From: Kosakonia quasisacchari
GTDB lineage: Bacteria > Pseudomonadota > Gammaproteobacteria > Enterobacterales > Enterobacteriaceae
NCBI RefSeq assembly: GCF_004331415.1
Contig: NZ_SJOP01000022.1
Location: 1 to 64,000 of the forward strand
Direction of reading: 5' to 3'
Length of the DNA stretch: 64,000 bases
Part shown: piece by piece, positions 26,368-35,954 of the stretch
Numbering within the stretch: the first letter of the stretch is position 1
Layout: every line of letters begins with the position of its first letter
Position numbers and translations under genes: made by a program
The notes under the pieces: model-generated
Seen by the model: the letters and a program-made list of their open reading frames with translations, nothing else
Told to the model about the DNA's origin: nothing
Databases searched by the model: none

Positions 26368-27321
26368 ATGATCGAAATTAAACACCTGAAAACGCTGCAA
26401 GCGTTACGAAACAGCGGGTCGCTGGCGGCAGCGGCGGCAACGCTGCATCAAACGCAGTCCGCGCTTTCCCACCAGTTCAGCGATCTGGAACAGCGCCTTG
26501 GCTTTCGTCTGTTTGTGCGTAAAAGCCAACCGCTGCGCTTTACGCCGCAGGGTGAAATTTTGCTGCAACTGGCGAATCAGGTGCTGCCGCAGATTAGCCG
26601 CGCGTTGCAGGCCTGCAATGAGCCGCAGCAGGCCACGCTGCGCATCGCCATTGAATGCCATAGCTGTATTCAGTGGCTGACACCCGCGCTGGAGAACTTC
26701 CGCCAAAATTGGCCGCAAGTGGAGATGGATTTCAAATCTGGCGTCACGTTTGATCCGCAACCCGCGCTGCAACAGGGCGAGCTGGATCTGGTGATGACTT
26801 CCGACATTCTGCCGCGCAGCGGCCTGCACTATTCGCCGATGTTTGATTTTGAGGTGCGGCTGGTGCTGGCGCCTGATCATCCGCTGGCGGCGAAAGCGCG
26901 CATCACGCCGGACGATATCGCCAGCGAAACGCTGCTGATCTACCCGGTGCAGCGCAGCCGCCTGGATATCTGGCGTCACTTCCTGCAACCGGCGGGCGTG
27001 AGCCCGTCGCTGAAAAGCGTCGATAACACGCTGCTGCTGATTCAGATGGTTGCCGCGCGTATGGGCATTGCGGCGCTGCCGCACTGGGTGGTGGAGAGTT
27101 TTGAACGCCAGGGTCTGGTCGTGACCAAAACCCTGGGCGAAGGATTGTGGAGCCGGCTGTATGCCGCCGTGCGCGACGGCGAGCAGCGTCAGCCAGTAAC
27201 GGAAGCGTTTATTCGCTCAGCGCGGAACCACGCTTGCGACCATCTGCCGTTTGTGCGGAGCGCGGAGCGACCCAACGGCGATGTACCCACAACGAGGCCA
27301 TTATCACCGAACCACCAATAA
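26368..27321 (+). CDS. metR: LysR-type transcriptional activator MetR
   Basis: Activates metE and metH with homocysteine as co-regulator. It has 317 aa, as in E. coli. The N-terminal winged helix-turn-helix (HLKTLQALRN, AAAATLHQTQSALSHQ, residues 5-40) is followed by the substrate-binding-like domain with ECHSCIQWL and TSDILPRSGLHYSP. It is divergent from metE. Its last 113 nt overlap the 3' end of yigM on the other strand; both reading frames look conserved through the overlap. Confidence 0.97.
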   Translation: MIEIKHLKTLQALRNSGSLAAAAATLHQTQSALSHQFSDLEQRLGFRLFVRKSQPLRFTPQGEILLQLANQVLPQISRALQACNEPQQATLRIAIECHSCIQWLTPALENFRQNWPQVEMDFKSGVTFDPQPALQQGELDLVMTSDILPRSGLHYSPMFDFEVRLVLAPDHPLAAKARITPDDIASETLLIYPVQRSRLDIWRHFLQPAGVSPSLKSVDNTLLLIQMVAARMGIAALPHWVVESFERQGLVVTKTLGEGLWSRLYAAVRDGEQRQPVTEAFIRSARNHACDHLPFVRSAERPNGDVPTTRPLSPNHQ

Positions 27322-28108
27322 TAAAGCTCGGCCAGTGCGGTTGTTCCTGCCAGATAGCGAGGTTAACCAGTAACCCGGCGGGAACATGCACATTGTTCAT
27401 GATACCGAGTGTTCCGGCGTCCACCTGTGTTGCGCCGTAGTTCCACATAAAGTAACCCAGCCCGGATGCCACCACGCCAAGCCATATCAGCACGCTCCAT
27501 TGCAGCGTTGTGGTCGGCAGTTTCTGCGGGTTGCCCATCACAAACCACGCCACCACGGCGACCACGAATGCGCCAAGATAAAACCAGGCAAACGCGTTGT
27601 GCTGCGGCATTGGCCGCGTCTCCATCAGGCGTTTATAGCCAACCATACCGATGGCAAAGCTAATATTCGCCAGCTGTACCAGAATCAGGCCAATCCAGAA
27701 GTGATCGCTCACTTTGTCGTAGCGAATAATCGCCGCACCAATCACCGCCAGCCCGGCGCTCAGCGCATAGCTCCAGCGCAGCCCGCGCTTGCTGAGCAGA
27801 TCGTAAATCAGGGTGACATACAGCGGTGTGAAGACGGTAAATAGCAGGAATTCAGACACCGTCAGATAGAGATAAGCCTGGAAGCTGAACAGGTACATAA
27901 TGCCCAGTTGCAGCGCACCCACCAGCATGTACAGGCCAATGGTTTTCAGGTTATGCCCGCGCGTGCGCAGGAACGGTAAAAAGACCAGCGCTGCCAGCCC
28001 CACGCGCATCAGCACGGAGAAGTAGCTGTCGACATGGCCAGCAAGGTATTCGCCAATCAGGCTAAAAGAGAAAGCCCACAAAATAGTGGTGATGATGAGT
28101 AACGCCAC
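27209..28108 (-). CDS. yigM: Biotin transporter YigM (EamA/DMT family)
   Basis: A 299-residue inner-membrane protein with about 10 membrane segments of the drug/metabolite transporter fold, the same length as E. coli YigM, which has been shown to take up biotin. Features include an N-terminal ILWAFSFSLIGEYLAG segment and a central VGYKRLM loop. It is transcribed leftward 104 nt upstream of no other gene in its own unit; its tail overlaps metR in convergent orientation. Confidence 0.93.
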   Translation of the reverse strand: MALLIITTILWAFSFSLIGEYLAGHVDSYFSVLMRVGLAALVFLPFLRTRGHNLKTIGLYMLVGALQLGIMYLFSFQAYLYLTVSEFLLFTVFTPLYVTLIYDLLSKRGLRWSYALSAGLAVIGAAIIRYDKVSDHFWIGLILVQLANISFAIGMVGYKRLMETRPMPQHNAFAWFYLGAFVVAVVAWFVMGNPQKLPTTTLQWSVLIWLGVVASGLGYFMWNYGATQVDAGTLGIMNNVHVPAGLLVNLAIWQEQPHWPSFIIGGSVIMASLWVHRRWVAPRSAQTADGRKRGSALSE

Positions 28109-28212
28109 AATGATTGTCTCTCCGATGAGTGGACAGGCATTGTAGCGAACTCAGTTGCGCAAAGTTTGAGTATTTAGTTGACGAGTGGTTATTTTAAAGC
28201 CACTTGTCAATC

Positions 28213-29013
28213 TTATTCGAGAAACAGCTTACGCAGGTAATTCGGCACCGCGTTCTCGGCATTGGTACCGATCACTTCCAGTTCCGGGTGCAGCTCTTTC
28301 AGGCGCTGGTGGGCGTTGCCCATAATGCAACCTTTGCCCGCCATCGACAGCATTTCCGCATCGTTCATACCGTCACCAAAGGCAATGCACTCTTTCAGGC
28401 TATAGCCCAGCGCGCCCGCGACCGCTTCCAGCGCATGGCCTTTCGACACGCCGCCCGCCATCACTTCCAGGCAAGTTAAGGTAGAGAAACTGACGTTCAC
28501 GCGATCGCCCCAGCGAGCGTTAATGGCCTGCTCCAGCGGCAGCAGTTTCTCATGGCTTTCGCAGGAGAAAAAAACTTTGCTGATCCCTTCTGGCTCAAGC
28601 AAACCCGGCTCATACAGCGAATACTGGAACACCGCTTCCTTGAAGAAACGCATCTCGTCCGGGCGGTGGCGGTTCATAAACCACTCATCATTGCGGTAGA
28701 CGTTGGTAATGATATCCGGCTCGTTATGCACCACACCGAAAAGATCGGTAGCGATATCGCGATCGAGGTTGTGGGTGAACACCAGATTGCCGTCGGTGTC
28801 GTGTACCCGCGCACCGTTAGAGGTGATCATGTAGGCTTTGATGCCCAGATTGTCGCGGATTTGCCCGACATCAACATGGTGACGGCCGGTGGCGAAGACG
28901 AAATTGACGCCGCGCGCGGTAAGCAGTTTTAACGTTTCTTTGGCGAAAGGCGACAGAGTGTGATCGGGGGAGAGCAATGTGCCATCTAAATCAGACGCAA
29001 CAACCTGGTACAT
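28213..29013 (-). CDS. yigL: HAD-type sugar/pyridoxal phosphatase YigL
   Basis: A Cof-type HAD phosphatase of 266 aa that dephosphorylates phosphosugars and pyridoxal phosphate. In Salmonella and E. coli it is the SgrS-stabilised product that relieves sugar-phosphate stress. The nucleophile motif DLDGTLL starts at Asp8, FATGR is motif II, and GDGMNDAEM is motif IV. The start at 29013 follows E. coli; the open frame extends into pldB and is not used. It lies 25 nt after pldB. SgrS acts inside the pldB-yigL transcript in known species. Confidence 0.96.
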   Translation of the reverse strand: MYQVVASDLDGTLLSPDHTLSPFAKETLKLLTARGVNFVFATGRHHVDVGQIRDNLGIKAYMITSNGARVHDTDGNLVFTHNLDRDIATDLFGVVHNEPDIITNVYRNDEWFMNRHRPDEMRFFKEAVFQYSLYEPGLLEPEGISKVFFSCESHEKLLPLEQAINARWGDRVNVSFSTLTCLEVMAGGVSKGHALEAVAGALGYSLKECIAFGDGMNDAEMLSMAGKGCIMGNAHQRLKELHPELEVIGTNAENAVPNYLRKLFLE

Positions 29014-29038
29014 AAGAAAATTTAACCTCAATAATTCA

Positions 29039-30031
29039 TCAGTTATGCCGGTCGAAGAATTCGACGATGGCGTTGAGCGCGACCGAGCGCATGGCGTCCT
29101 TTTCAAAAAGGATCTCATGGTACGCGCCTTGTATAACCAGCGGTTTCCCCCCTTCACAAGGGTGGCCCGCTGCGGCGCGACGTTCACAGAAGCGTTGGTG
29201 CATGCGGTTATCCACCACGTGCTCCTCTTCTGCCTGAATAATCAATGTCGGCGTGGCATCTTTTTCCGCCCCCGCCAGCGCGTGTTCACCGGCAAGGATC
29301 CCTTCGCGTACCCAGTGCCAGGTGGGTCCGCCAACGCGAAGCTGGGGTTCATCGGCATAAAAACGCAAATTACGGCGATAGCGCTCGCGGCTATGAGTTA
29401 ACACGTTGATCGCGAACGGCAACGGACGCCAGCTTCCGGTCCCAATGGCGTAACCTTCGCGAAGGCTCGGATAGCTTTCGGCCCAGTTCAGTAACGGGCG
29501 CACCATCCAATCCGGCAGGCGAATGATAATGCCGAACATGGGCGCGCACAGAGCAATCGCGTCGCAAGCATGCGGATGACGCTGCAAGAATAAGGTGGAA
29601 ATTGCGCCACCCATCGAATGAGCAAGAATATAGCGTTTGCGCCACGGCCCGCAGGCCACTTCCTGATCCCAGAACGCCGCCAGGTCGTCGACATAATCAC
29701 TGAAATTCACCACATGACCGCGATGCGTATCCGGCAACATGCGCCCGGAACGCCCCTGACCGCGATGATCGATAATCAACACGTCATAACCGAGGTGGAA
29801 CAGGTCATACGCAAGCTCTGCGTATTTTACGTAGCTTTCGATACGGCCGGGACAAATTACAATGACGCGATCGTTACTTTGCGCGCGAAAACGGACAAAG
29901 CTAACCGGCACATTGTCCACGCCGGTAAATACCGCTTCTTCCCGCGAACGCCAGAAATCCATCAGAGGTCCCATGGTAAAAGCCGCGAACGCTTTTTCTC
30001 TGGTTTCCCATGCCGTTTTTTGCCGAAACAT
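29039..30031 (-). CDS. pldB: Lysophospholipase L2 PldB
   Basis: An alpha/beta hydrolase that removes the remaining acyl chain from lysophospholipids at the inner membrane. It has 330 aa (340 in E. coli). The nucleophile elbow AHSMGG, the DHRGQGRS loop, and the C-terminal catalytic His in GAYHEILFE are visible. It forms a two-gene unit with yigL and is divergent from rhtB (109-nt gap). Confidence 0.96.
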   Translation of the reverse strand: MFRQKTAWETREKAFAAFTMGPLMDFWRSREEAVFTGVDNVPVSFVRFRAQSNDRVIVICPGRIESYVKYAELAYDLFHLGYDVLIIDHRGQGRSGRMLPDTHRGHVVNFSDYVDDLAAFWDQEVACGPWRKRYILAHSMGGAISTLFLQRHPHACDAIALCAPMFGIIIRLPDWMVRPLLNWAESYPSLREGYAIGTGSWRPLPFAINVLTHSRERYRRNLRFYADEPQLRVGGPTWHWVREGILAGEHALAGAEKDATPTLIIQAEEEHVVDNRMHQRFCERRAAAGHPCEGGKPLVIQGAYHEILFEKDAMRSVALNAIVEFFDRHN

Positions 30032-30140
30032 TGGGATTTAGCCCCTTTTAGCCATGTAAAATCGTTTTTTTGTGACCAATAGCAAATTCCACTGACAATA
30101 GCGTATTGTGGCATAAAAACAGACATCCAGGGAGTTTCTC

Positions 30141-30761
30141 ATGACCTACGAATGGTGGTTCGCTTACCTGCTGACATCCTTAATTCTGAGCCTTTCCCCC
30201 GGTTCTGGCGCAATTAACACCATGACCACTTCCATCAGCCACGGTTATCGCGGCGCGGCGGCATCGATTGCCGGGCTACAGGCTGGTTTAGGCATTCATA
30301 TCGTGCTGGTCGGTGTCGGTTTGGGGACGTTATTTTCGCGCTCGGTACTGGCCTTTGAAGTGCTGAAATGGGCGGGCGCCGCTTATCTGATTTGGCTTGG
30401 CATCCAGCAGTGGCGCTCCGCTGGCGCTATCGATCTCAACACACTGGCGAAGACCCAATCACGCGGGCGTTTGTTTAAGCGCGCCGTCTTCGTGAACCTG
30501 ACCAACCCGAAGAGCATTGTTTTTCTCGCCGCTCTGTTCCCGCAGTTTATTGTCCCGCATCAACCGCAAGTGATGCAGTACGTAGTGCTCGGCGTGACCA
30601 CCATTGTGGTGGATATCATTGTGATGATTGGCTATGCAACGCTTGCACAGCGTATTGCGGCATGGATTAAAGGCCCGCATCAGATGAAAGCGCTGAACAA
30701 GGTGTTCGGTTCATTGTTTATGCTGGTTGGCGCGCTGCTGGCATCGGCAAGGCATGCCTGA
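30141..30761 (+). CDS. rhtB: Homoserine/homoserine lactone efflux protein RhtB
   Basis: A LysE-family exporter of 206 aa with about six membrane segments, aligning end to end with E. coli RhtB. The family signature SLSPGSGAINTM lies at residues 18-29, where RhtC has SPGPDFFFV, and FVNLTNPKSIVFLAALFP is in the middle. It converges on rhtC across a 37-nt gap with a hairpin. Confidence 0.97.
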   Translation: MTYEWWFAYLLTSLILSLSPGSGAINTMTTSISHGYRGAAASIAGLQAGLGIHIVLVGVGLGTLFSRSVLAFEVLKWAGAAYLIWLGIQQWRSAGAIDLNTLAKTQSRGRLFKRAVFVNLTNPKSIVFLAALFPQFIVPHQPQVMQYVVLGVTTIVVDIIVMIGYATLAQRIAAWIKGPHQMKALNKVFGSLFMLVGALLASARHA

Positions 30762-30768
30762 GAAGAGA

Positions 30769-30791
30769 GCCGGATAGCTGCTATCCGGCTT
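30769..30791. terminator. Convergent hairpin between rhtB and rhtC
   Basis: GCCGGATAG (30769-30777) and CTATCCGGC (30781-30789) form a perfect 9-bp stem with a 3-nt loop. TTGTG follows on the plus strand and CTCTCTTCTC on the minus strand. Both U tracts are weak, so this is a plausible but imperfect bidirectional terminator. Confidence 0.55.
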
Positions 30792-30798
30792 GTGCTGC

Positions 30799-31419
30799 TT
30801 AGCGGGAAATAATCAGGTGGATACCAAAACCGGCAAACAGTGCACCCGCAAAACCATCAATCCACTTCGCCAGACGCTGATAACCCCGACGAATTTTCGG
30901 TAAGGCGAACAAGCTGGCCACCACGGTAAACCAGGCGAACGTTTCCACCGCAATCAGCATAAAAATACCCCAGCGCGCGCCAGCGCCCACGCTATCACCG
31001 ACGAACAGTGAAAACACCGAGCCAAAGTAAATGATCGCTTTCGGGTTGGCGAGATTGGTCAGTAACCCTTTGATAAAGCTGCGCCCGCTGGCGGCCAGCT
31101 CAACCTGCGGCGCGTCGCTGCTTTGCGGATCTTTTTTCAACGCGCCGCGCAACATCTGGTAGCCCATCCAGCATAAATACAGGCCACCGCCGACCATAAT
31201 GATGTTATGCAGCCACGCCATTTTTGCGAGGATCAAATTCAGGCCGAGCAGCGCCACGCCCGCCCAAATCATGACACCGGCGGTAATGCCAAGCACGCCC
31301 ATCATCGCTTCTTTGCGCGAGCGGCTCACGGCGGTTTGTGACACGAAGAAGAAGTCGGGGCCGGGGCTCATCAGTGCAACGATATGCACCAGCGCCACGG
31401 TGAGAAATAGCATCAACAT
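30799..31419 (-). CDS. rhtC: Threonine efflux protein RhtC
   Basis: A 206-residue LysE-family exporter with about six membrane segments, matching E. coli RhtC. The signature SPGPDFFFVSQ is near residue 18, and LLTNLANPKAIIYFGSVF is the paralogue of the RhtB mid-segment. It is read leftward, 60 nt after recQ ends, and converges on rhtB. Confidence 0.97.
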   Translation of the reverse strand: MLMLFLTVALVHIVALMSPGPDFFFVSQTAVSRSRKEAMMGVLGITAGVMIWAGVALLGLNLILAKMAWLHNIIMVGGGLYLCWMGYQMLRGALKKDPQSSDAPQVELAASGRSFIKGLLTNLANPKAIIYFGSVFSLFVGDSVGAGARWGIFMLIAVETFAWFTVVASLFALPKIRRGYQRLAKWIDGFAGALFAGFGIHLIISR

Positions 31420-31479
31420 AGATAACTCGCGGGAAATAGTTCAGTGGGTCACTATCCTCCCACTTTTTTCGCAGACTGA

Positions 31480-33306
31480 CTACTCTTCTTCGCCGTCCAC
31501 ATGGGCGCGGATCAATGCCATAAACTCCTGGCCAAAACGCTCTAGTTTGCGCGTTCCCACACCGTTGACGCTGAGCATTTCACCCGGCGATAGCGGCATC
31601 TGTTCGGCCATTTCAATCAGCGTCGCATCGTTAAATACCACGTAAGGCGGAATGTTCTCTTCATCGGCAATCGCTTTACGCAACTTGCGCAGCTTGGCGA
31701 ACAGCTTGCGGTCATAGTTGCCGACCGCCGCTTTCTGCATCACTTTCGGTTTCAGCGCCACCATACGCGGTACCGCCAGCATCAGCGGCACTTCACCACG
31801 CAGCAGCGGGCGCGCCGCTTCAGTAAGCTGCAACGCAGAATGCTGGGCAATGTTTTGCGTGGCGAAGCCCAGGTGAATGAGCTGGCGGATCACGCTCACC
31901 CAATGTTCGTGGCTTTGCTCACGGCCGATACCGTAGACCGGTAATTTGTCATGACCAAACTCGCGGATGCGCTGGTTATTCGCCCCGCGCAGCACTTCCA
32001 CCACATAACCCATGCCGAAACGCTGATTCACGCGGTAAATAGCCGACAGCGCTTTTTGCGCGTCCTGTAAGCCGTCGTACTGGCGCGGCGGATCGAGGCA
32101 AATATCGCAGTTACCGCAGGGTTCCTGGCGACCTTCGCCAAAATAATTAAGCAGCACCAAACGGCGGCAGGTTTGCGCTTCAGCAAATGCGCCCATCGCA
32201 TTGAGCTTGTGCCGCTCGATATCCTGCAACGGCCCGGCGGGTTTCTCTTCCAGGCAGCGGCGCAGCCACGCCATATCCGCCGGATCGTAAAACAGCATCG
32301 CTTCCGCAGGCAGGCCATCACGCCCGGCGCGACCGGTTTCCTGATAATAGGATTCGATATTGCGCGGAATGTCGAAATGCACCACGAAACGCACGTTAGG
32401 CTTGTTGATGCCCATCCCAAACGCGACTGTCGCCACGACAATCTGCAAATCGTCGCGTTGGAACTGTTCCTGCACGCGCGCCCGCACCTCATTTTCCAGC
32501 CCGGCATGATAGGCCGCTGCGCTAAAACCGCGACTTTGCAAACGGGCGGTGGTGTCTTCAACTTTCGCCCGGCTGTTGCAATAAACGATGCCGCACTTGC
32601 CGCGCTGCTCCTGCACATAACGCAGCAGCTGATCGAGCGGCTTAAATTTTTCCATCAGCATATAGCGAATGTTCGGGCGGTCGAAGCTGCTGACCTGAAT
32701 CAGCGGATCGTTAAGCCCCAGCAAACGTTCAATGTCGCGGCGGGTTGTGTCATCGGCGGTGGCGGTCAGCGCCATAAACGGCACAGAAGGCAGCATCTGG
32801 CGCAACTGGCCCAGCGCGGCGTATTCCGGGCGGAAATCGTGCCCCCACTGGGAAATACAGTGCGCTTCGTCAACGGCCAACAGCACCGGGTTCCACTGGC
32901 GCAGTTGATCGAGGAAGTTGTCGAGCATCAGGCGCTCAGGGGCGATATAGAGCAGGCGAATCTGGCCGTTGCGACAGCCGTTGATAACGTCAAATTGCTG
33001 TTCACGGCTCTGGGAAGAGTTCAGGCACGCCGCCGCAACACCGTTTGCCAGCAGCTGATCGACCTGATCTTTCATCAGCGAGATGAGCGGTGAAACCACT
33101 ACCGTCAGGCCATTTAGCACCAGCGCCGGGATTTGGTAGCACAGGGACTTCCCACCGCCGGTTGGCATCACCACGAGGCAGTCGCGGCCGCTCAGTACGG
33201 TGTCGATAATATCCTGCTGGCCCGGGCGGAATTGCTGGTAGCCGAAGGTCTCTTGCAAAACCTGTTTCGCCAGCGATTCCTGATTCAATACTTCCGCCTG
33301 TGCCAC
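31480..33306 (-). CDS. recQ: ATP-dependent DNA helicase RecQ
   Basis: A 3'-5' helicase of the RecF pathway, 608 aa (609 in E. coli). Walker A is MPTGGGKS near residue 50 and the DEAH box is VDEAHCISQWGHD. The RecQ C-terminal zinc module has CRRL, then CGNCDIC. A C-terminal HRDC domain (about 530-600, VFNDATLIEMAEQMP) completes the full architecture. A strong terminator precedes it, separating it from pldA upstream. Confidence 0.98.
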   Translation of the reverse strand: MAQAEVLNQESLAKQVLQETFGYQQFRPGQQDIIDTVLSGRDCLVVMPTGGGKSLCYQIPALVLNGLTVVVSPLISLMKDQVDQLLANGVAAACLNSSQSREQQFDVINGCRNGQIRLLYIAPERLMLDNFLDQLRQWNPVLLAVDEAHCISQWGHDFRPEYAALGQLRQMLPSVPFMALTATADDTTRRDIERLLGLNDPLIQVSSFDRPNIRYMLMEKFKPLDQLLRYVQEQRGKCGIVYCNSRAKVEDTTARLQSRGFSAAAYHAGLENEVRARVQEQFQRDDLQIVVATVAFGMGINKPNVRFVVHFDIPRNIESYYQETGRAGRDGLPAEAMLFYDPADMAWLRRCLEEKPAGPLQDIERHKLNAMGAFAEAQTCRRLVLLNYFGEGRQEPCGNCDICLDPPRQYDGLQDAQKALSAIYRVNQRFGMGYVVEVLRGANNQRIREFGHDKLPVYGIGREQSHEHWVSVIRQLIHLGFATQNIAQHSALQLTEAARPLLRGEVPLMLAVPRMVALKPKVMQKAAVGNYDRKLFAKLRKLRKAIADEENIPPYVVFNDATLIEMAEQMPLSPGEMLSVNGVGTRKLERFGQEFMALIRAHVDGEEE

Positions 33307-33321
33307 TCTGACCCCGTTTAC

Positions 33322-33354
33322 CTGAAATAAAAACAGGCGCTATTTTCAGCGCCT
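33322..33354 (-). terminator. Rho-independent terminator of pldA
   Basis: On the minus strand AGGCGCT (33348-33354) pairs with AGCGCCT (33335-33341) around a 6-nt loop and is followed by GTTTTTATTT. It begins 19 nt after the pldA stop and just upstream of recQ. Confidence 0.85.
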
Positions 33355-33373
33355 GAGAGAGAAACTGCAATGC

Positions 33374-34243
33374 TTAAAACAGATCGTTAAGCATCACGCC
33401 CACGCCGACACGTGTCTGATTGAAATTGTAGTCAATCAACGATTCGCCGTACCCGCTGTAGACCTGCGTATAAAGGCGCACGTGTTTGGTAACAGGATAG
33501 CTTAGCCCGATTTCCGCGCCGCCGTAGCCGGTATTCCAGTTATATTGGCCTTTTGCGCTGAGGATCGCATCGCCCAGTTGATAACCAATTTTCAGTTGGT
33601 AATAGCCCATATATTTGGTGATATCCGGGTTGTCATCAACCGATCCCACCACATACCAGGGTTTCACTTCCACCAGCCAGTTGCCGCTTTGCGCCATCAA
33701 GCGCGTATAGACGCGGTTCCAGCTGCGTGAAGTCGGGTCGGAACGCCCGTTCGAATCGTGGTTAAAGCCAAACTCCACGTCGCGCAGCGTCCAGCCAGCA
33801 AACTCGTAATCCGTAGCGAAACCGAGAAACAGTTGCGGTTCGTAGTTGGTTTCACGGAATGGAGAAGACTCTCCGCTGTTTGACAACTGCCACCAGGATT
33901 TTTGCGTGTAGGAACCACCGAACACCGAGTTTGGCCCCAAAATCCCGCGCCAGAGAGGGAACGCCAGGCTGAGCTGGAACTTCACTTCATCTTTGCGCGC
34001 ATTATCTGCCCAGTTATAGGAGCGAATCGCTTCTTTGTTTATATCGCTGGTATCGGTGTAGATAACGTAGTTGGATTCATAAGGATAGAGCGTGAACGGA
34101 TTGTCGTGCTCCTGTAATAAATTGGCGATGATGCTACCGCGCACGGCTGGTGCATCATGAACTTCTTTTACCGTCGCTTCTTGTGCGTAAGCCATAAACG
34201 GCAGTGCAAGCACTGCGAAAAACCAACCCAGAGAGGTCCGCAT
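33374..34243 (-). CDS. pldA: Outer membrane phospholipase A PldA
   Basis: A 12-strand beta-barrel enzyme that hydrolyses phospholipids misplaced in the outer leaflet of the outer membrane; it is active as a Ca2+-bound dimer. The start at 34243 gives 289 aa, as in E. coli; an ATG 7 codons upstream is less likely. A signal peptide ends at AYA-QEA (residue 20). The active-site motif NHDSNGRSD (His and Ser separated by one Asp) is present, and the protein ends in Phe, as outer membrane proteins do. It is divergent from yigI. Confidence 0.97.
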   Translation of the reverse strand: MRTSLGWFFAVLALPFMAYAQEATVKEVHDAPAVRGSIIANLLQEHDNPFTLYPYESNYVIYTDTSDINKEAIRSYNWADNARKDEVKFQLSLAFPLWRGILGPNSVFGGSYTQKSWWQLSNSGESSPFRETNYEPQLFLGFATDYEFAGWTLRDVEFGFNHDSNGRSDPTSRSWNRVYTRLMAQSGNWLVEVKPWYVVGSVDDNPDITKYMGYYQLKIGYQLGDAILSAKGQYNWNTGYGGAEIGLSYPVTKHVRLYTQVYSGYGESLIDYNFNQTRVGVGVMLNDLF

Positions 34244-34402
34244 CGATTTGCTGCTCCAAATCATATTGTTGAATTGACGAATTTCCCCGCAAGTATTCTA
34301 CATATTTATTGAGTCACTGCTCATGTATCGGTTCCGAAAGTGGAAATCAACAAACGATAAGCATAATATCAACATTTCATTAACTCATCGGATCAGATAG
34401 CC

Positions 34403-34870
34403 ATGTCAGTTGTTCTCACAGCGGAAGAAGTCCTGAAAACGGTCGGCGAGATATTCGTTTATCACATGCCATTTAATCGTGCGTTAGGGCTGGAGCTGGA
34501 GCGCTATGAAAAAGAGTACGCGCAGCTGAGTTTCAATAACCAACCTATGATGGTCGGCAACTGGGCGCAAAGCATTTTACACGGCGGCGTGATTGCCTCC
34601 GCGCTGGATGTTGCTGCTGGTCTGGTTTGCGTGGGCAGCACGTTAACCCGCCATGAAACCATTAGCGAAGAGGAGCTGCGTCAGCGTTTAGCACGGATGG
34701 GTACGATCGATTTACGCGTCGATTATCTGCGACCAGGTCGCGGCACGCGCTTTACCGCCAGCAGCAGCTTGCTGCGCGCGGGTAATAAAGTTGCTGTCGC
34801 GCGCGTAGAGTTGCACAACGAAGAGCAGCTCTATATCGCCAGCGCGACCGCCACCTACATGGTGGGGTGA
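34403..34870 (+). CDS. yigI: Acyl-CoA thioesterase YigI (hotdog fold)
   Basis: A 155-residue hotdog-fold thioesterase, the same length as E. coli YigI, which is reported to act on medium- and long-chain acyl-CoA. The HGGVIASALDVAAG helix (about residues 53-66) carries the hotdog signature. It is divergent from pldA with a 159-nt gap and 55 nt upstream of rarD in the same direction. Confidence 0.93.
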   Translation: MSVVLTAEEVLKTVGEIFVYHMPFNRALGLELERYEKEYAQLSFNNQPMMVGNWAQSILHGGVIASALDVAAGLVCVGSTLTRHETISEEELRQRLARMGTIDLRVDYLRPGRGTRFTASSSLLRAGNKVAVARVELHNEEQLYIASATATYMVG

Positions 34871-34925
34871 GCCCGCCATCAAAATCGGGTACCATGAGAA
34901 TTCATTTCAGCTAAGAGTTATCCCG

Positions 34926-35822
34926 ATGGATGCAAAACAGACGCGGCTGGGCGTGCTTCTCGCCCTGGCCGCTTATTTTATTTGGGGCATTGCCCCGGCT
35001 TATTTCAAAGTGATCTGGTTCGTTCCGGCCGATGAAATTCTTACGCATCGCGTGATCTGGTCTTTCTTCTTTATGCTGGCGTTGATTAGCGTGAGCCGTC
35101 AGTGGCGCAGCGTGAAAGCCCTGCTGCAAACGCCGAAAAAGATCCTGCTGCTGGCGCTCTCTGCCGTGCTGGTGGGGGGAAACTGGTTATTGTTTATCTG
35201 GGCGGTAAATCATAACCATATGCTGGAAGCCAGCCTAGGCTACTTTATTAACCCGCTGGTGAATATTCTGCTGGGGATGCTGTTTTTGGGCGAGCGTTTC
35301 CGTCGCATGCAGTGGCTGGCGGTGCTGCTGGCAGCTATTGGTGTGCTGGTACAACTGTGGACATTTGGCTCGCTGCCGGTCATCGCACTTGGCCTGGCCT
35401 TTAGCTTTGCTTTTTACGGCCTGCTGCGCAAAAAAATTGCGGTGGAAGCACAAACCGGCATGTTGATAGAAACGTTATGGCTACTGCCGGTGGCGGCGAT
35501 TTGGTTGTTCGGCATTACCGACAGCCCGACCAGCCATATGGGGCAAAACAGCCTGTCGCTTAATCTGCTCTTAATGGCTGCGGGTATCGTAACCACGGTG
35601 CCGCTGCTTTGCTTTACCGGTGCGGCAACGCGTCTGCGCCTGTCAACGCTCGGCTTCTTCCAGTACATTGGCCCGACGTTGATGTTCGTGCTGGCGGTGC
35701 TTTTTTACGGCGAACATCCCGGCGCGGATAAAATGGTGACCTTCGGCTTTATCTGGGTTGCGCTGGCTATCTTTGTACTCGACGCGGTTTATACGCAGCG
35801 CGGTTTACGCAAAAAAGTCTGA
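34926..35822 (+). CDS. rarD: EamA family transporter RarD
   Basis: A 298-residue inner-membrane protein of the drug/metabolite transporter superfamily (296 aa in E. coli) with about 10 membrane segments. Family motifs are YFIWGIAPAYFK near residue 17 and LFIWAVNHNHMLEASLGYF near residue 88. Its substrate is not established, though the name derives from a chloramphenicol-sensitivity phenotype in Pseudomonas. A short inverted repeat GGGCGGA-TCCGCCC (35833-35849) follows the stop without a T tract. Confidence 0.94.
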   Translation: MDAKQTRLGVLLALAAYFIWGIAPAYFKVIWFVPADEILTHRVIWSFFFMLALISVSRQWRSVKALLQTPKKILLLALSAVLVGGNWLLFIWAVNHNHMLEASLGYFINPLVNILLGMLFLGERFRRMQWLAVLLAAIGVLVQLWTFGSLPVIALGLAFSFAFYGLLRKKIAVEAQTGMLIETLWLLPVAAIWLFGITDSPTSHMGQNSLSLNLLLMAAGIVTTVPLLCFTGAATRLRLSTLGFFQYIGPTLMFVLAVLFYGEHPGADKMVTFGFIWVALAIFVLDAVYTQRGLRKKV

Positions 35823-35954
35823 TGACACTTATGGGCGGAATATCCGCCCCAATACCTACAAAAATTTAGAGGTAAGGTTTTACTCAATCGCGTAATGGGC
35901 AATGGAATGCTATGTTTGCCCCTTCGTCATTATGTTATTCAGGATGAATCAGCA

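Noticed and set aside
26356..26368. TGAA-N5-TTCA next to the metR start as a MetR box
   Set aside because: It matches the simple consensus but is made of the metR ribosome-site region and start codon, too close to the ATG to be a credible activator site. The match may be chance.
35833..35849. GGGCGGA-TCCGCCC after rarD as a terminator
   Set aside because: The stem is perfect but short, and no T tract follows on either strand, so it was not listed as a terminator.
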